Below, piece by piece: positions 63,264 to 64,000 of a stretch of DNA of 64,000 nucleotides. A program made the translations under genes and the position numbers. Origin of the DNA: Winogradskyella costae (GTDB lineage Bacteria > Bacteroidota > Bacteroidia > Flavobacteriales > Flavobacteriaceae); the NCBI RefSeq assembly GCF_013403865.1, contig NZ_JABFDK010000002.1:124001-188000 (forward strand), given 5' to 3'. How positions within the stretch are numbered: the first letter of the stretch is position 1; the number at the start of each line of letters is the position of its first letter. The notes under the pieces were generated by a model. That model searched no databases, was not told the origin of the DNA, and worked only from the letters and a program-made list of their open reading frames with translations.

Positions 63264-63946
63264 ACGATCGTCTAAAAGAGATTAAAGATTATGCTATTGC
63301 ATTAAGAAAAGCTTCGAGATGGAGTAACTCTAATGAAACAATAGCACATATTCAAACTTCTAATAACGAAGAGACCAAGCGAGAGTATATTTATGAATTC
63401 TATTGTTATCTAAGGATTTTGAAAGATTTAAAAGCTAATTATGATTTAGAATTAGTTCCAGGGGAAAAGCATGGTGTTCTTTTTCCAAAAGCGCCTGGAT
63501 TAAAAAAGAATTATCCATATTTTTCAATTAAAAGTAAAAAAAGTGGGAAAGAAAAATTCCAATTATGTAATGGAATAAAAATTAAAGGAAGGGCTGATGA
63601 AGATAGTGCGCCTGATATTTCTTTTTTAAATAAAAACGCTGATAAAACACCAGATTTCAATGATGTTTTTATGATTCATGATGCTAAGTTTAAACATACT
63701 GATTCTAAGAAGGTTGCAGATTCCGAATTTGCGAAGGTTTCCTATATGATAAAAAATCTTGACTGTGAAATACCATTAAGTAAGTCGATTAAATTCAATG
63801 AGTTTATTAATGATATTGATATTAATGGCAATTGTATATTAACAAATGGTTTTGCATTTAAAACAAATAAAAACCACCATAAATTATATAATATTAAAGA
63901 AGTAGAACAATTTGACATTAATAAAACACCTAAAGTTATTGGGTAG
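63239..63946 (+). CDS. Small PD-(D/E)XK nuclease, McrC/DUF2357-like outline
   Basis: 235 residues, cytoplasmic. The putative active site reads Glu53 in EYIYEFYCYLRILKDL, Asp126 in SAPDISFLN, and Asp148/Lys150 in VFMIHDAKFKH, the E...D...DxK pattern of the PD-(D/E)XK superfamily. Then follow KKVADSEFAKVSYMIKNL and a C-terminal strand-rich end. The DAKFK motif with the following helix recalls the nuclease part of McrC-type and DUF2357 proteins. It is the last gene in the operon, overlapping the previous one by 25 nt. I infer a DNA-cleaving effector. No inactivation of the motif is visible. Confidence 0.8.
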   Translation: MANKYKDIDDRLKEIKDYAIALRKASRWSNSNETIAHIQTSNNEETKREYIYEFYCYLRILKDLKANYDLELVPGEKHGVLFPKAPGLKKNYPYFSIKSKKSGKEKFQLCNGIKIKGRADEDSAPDISFLNKNADKTPDFNDVFMIHDAKFKHTDSKKVADSEFAKVSYMIKNLDCEIPLSKSIKFNEFINDIDINGNCILTNGFAFKTNKNHHKLYNIKEVEQFDINKTPKVIG

Positions 63947-63953
63947 TAAAATG

Positions 63954-64000
63954 ATTAGAGAGTGAGCTGAGCGAATACTCTTGTCAGAAGGTGCTCTAAT
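63954..64000. repeat. Inverted repeat at the right edge, possible terminator or element end
   Basis: ATTAGAG (63954-63960) and CTCTAAT (63994-64000) are perfect inverted arms; AGAGT/ACTCT (63959-63963 and 63977-63981) is a competing inner pairing. It starts 7 nt after the nuclease stop codon. It may be the operon's terminator, cut by the window edge, or part of a larger element. Confidence 0.35.

Noticed and set aside
1..64000. tRNA, rRNA, prophage or insertion sequences
   Set aside because: No cloverleaf, rRNA string, integrase, transposase or phage structural gene was recognised on reading.

Overview
The window is AT-rich chromosomal DNA from a member of the Bacteroidota, almost certainly a (probably marine) Flavobacteriaceae. 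The grounds are: type IX secretion sorting domains of both type A and type B, a SprB-like adhesin followed by a PorP/SprF protein, lipoproteins of Bacteroidota-only families (DUF4270, DUF6495, DUF4907), LytS/LytTR signalling pairs, the priA / LytTR regulator / rpsF-rpsR-rplI gene order, and promoters of the Bacteroidota form (TTG or TTTG, about 20 nt, then TAnnTTTG). I cannot name the genus from the sequence alone.

Layout. 1-13.9 kb is core genome: a partial DUF4421 protein, hibernation factor hpf, rRNA methylase rlmH, nadC, a YihY/BrkB membrane protein, a DUF2147 protein, helicase priA, a LytTR regulator, the bS6-bS18-bL9 ribosomal operon, a glycerophosphodiester phosphodiesterase lipoprotein, DUF6495, a MacB-type permease and hisS. 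13.9-31.6 kb is mostly cell-envelope and surface functions: a LamG/T9SS protein, a 2021-residue PKD/Ig-like/SprB-repeat adhesin with its PorP/SprF partner, a DUF4270 lipoprotein plus outer-membrane protein, and a run DUF6268 barrel - Kelch lipoprotein - DUF4907 - LytS kinase - LytTR regulator. 31.6-33.1 kb is a SLC13/DASS carboxylate or sulfate transporter.

33.4-50.5 kb reads as a stress-response island, mostly on the minus strand: small hydrophilic proteins, a DUF1989/GntA-like heme N-hydroxylase pair, a YetF (DUF421) membrane protein and its partner, a SemiSWEET, a cation:proton antiporter cotranscribed with a large katE-type catalase, a CheY-like regulator with a multi-PAS histidine kinase, an FAD/NAD(P)-binding protein, an SDR, a DUF2383 four-helix protein, and a TPR histidine kinase with its regulator. 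Several of these genes share short upstream sequence elements.

50.5-64 kb is accessory. It opens with 0.8 kb of non-coding DNA holding an 11-bp tandem repeat, then an orphan 266-residue protein, an endonuclease/exonuclease/phosphatase protein and a secreted barrel-like protein. It ends with a tightly coupled operon: type I restriction subunit hsdR, an hsdM-hsdS fusion carrying one target recognition domain, an OLD-like ATPase with a TOPRIM-like segment, an unrecognised 336-residue protein, and a small PD-(D/E)XK nuclease. The last three genes, joined to the restriction system by 2-nt to 25-nt junctions, are the best candidate for an undescribed defence module. No tRNA, rRNA, CRISPR array or insertion sequence was recognised.
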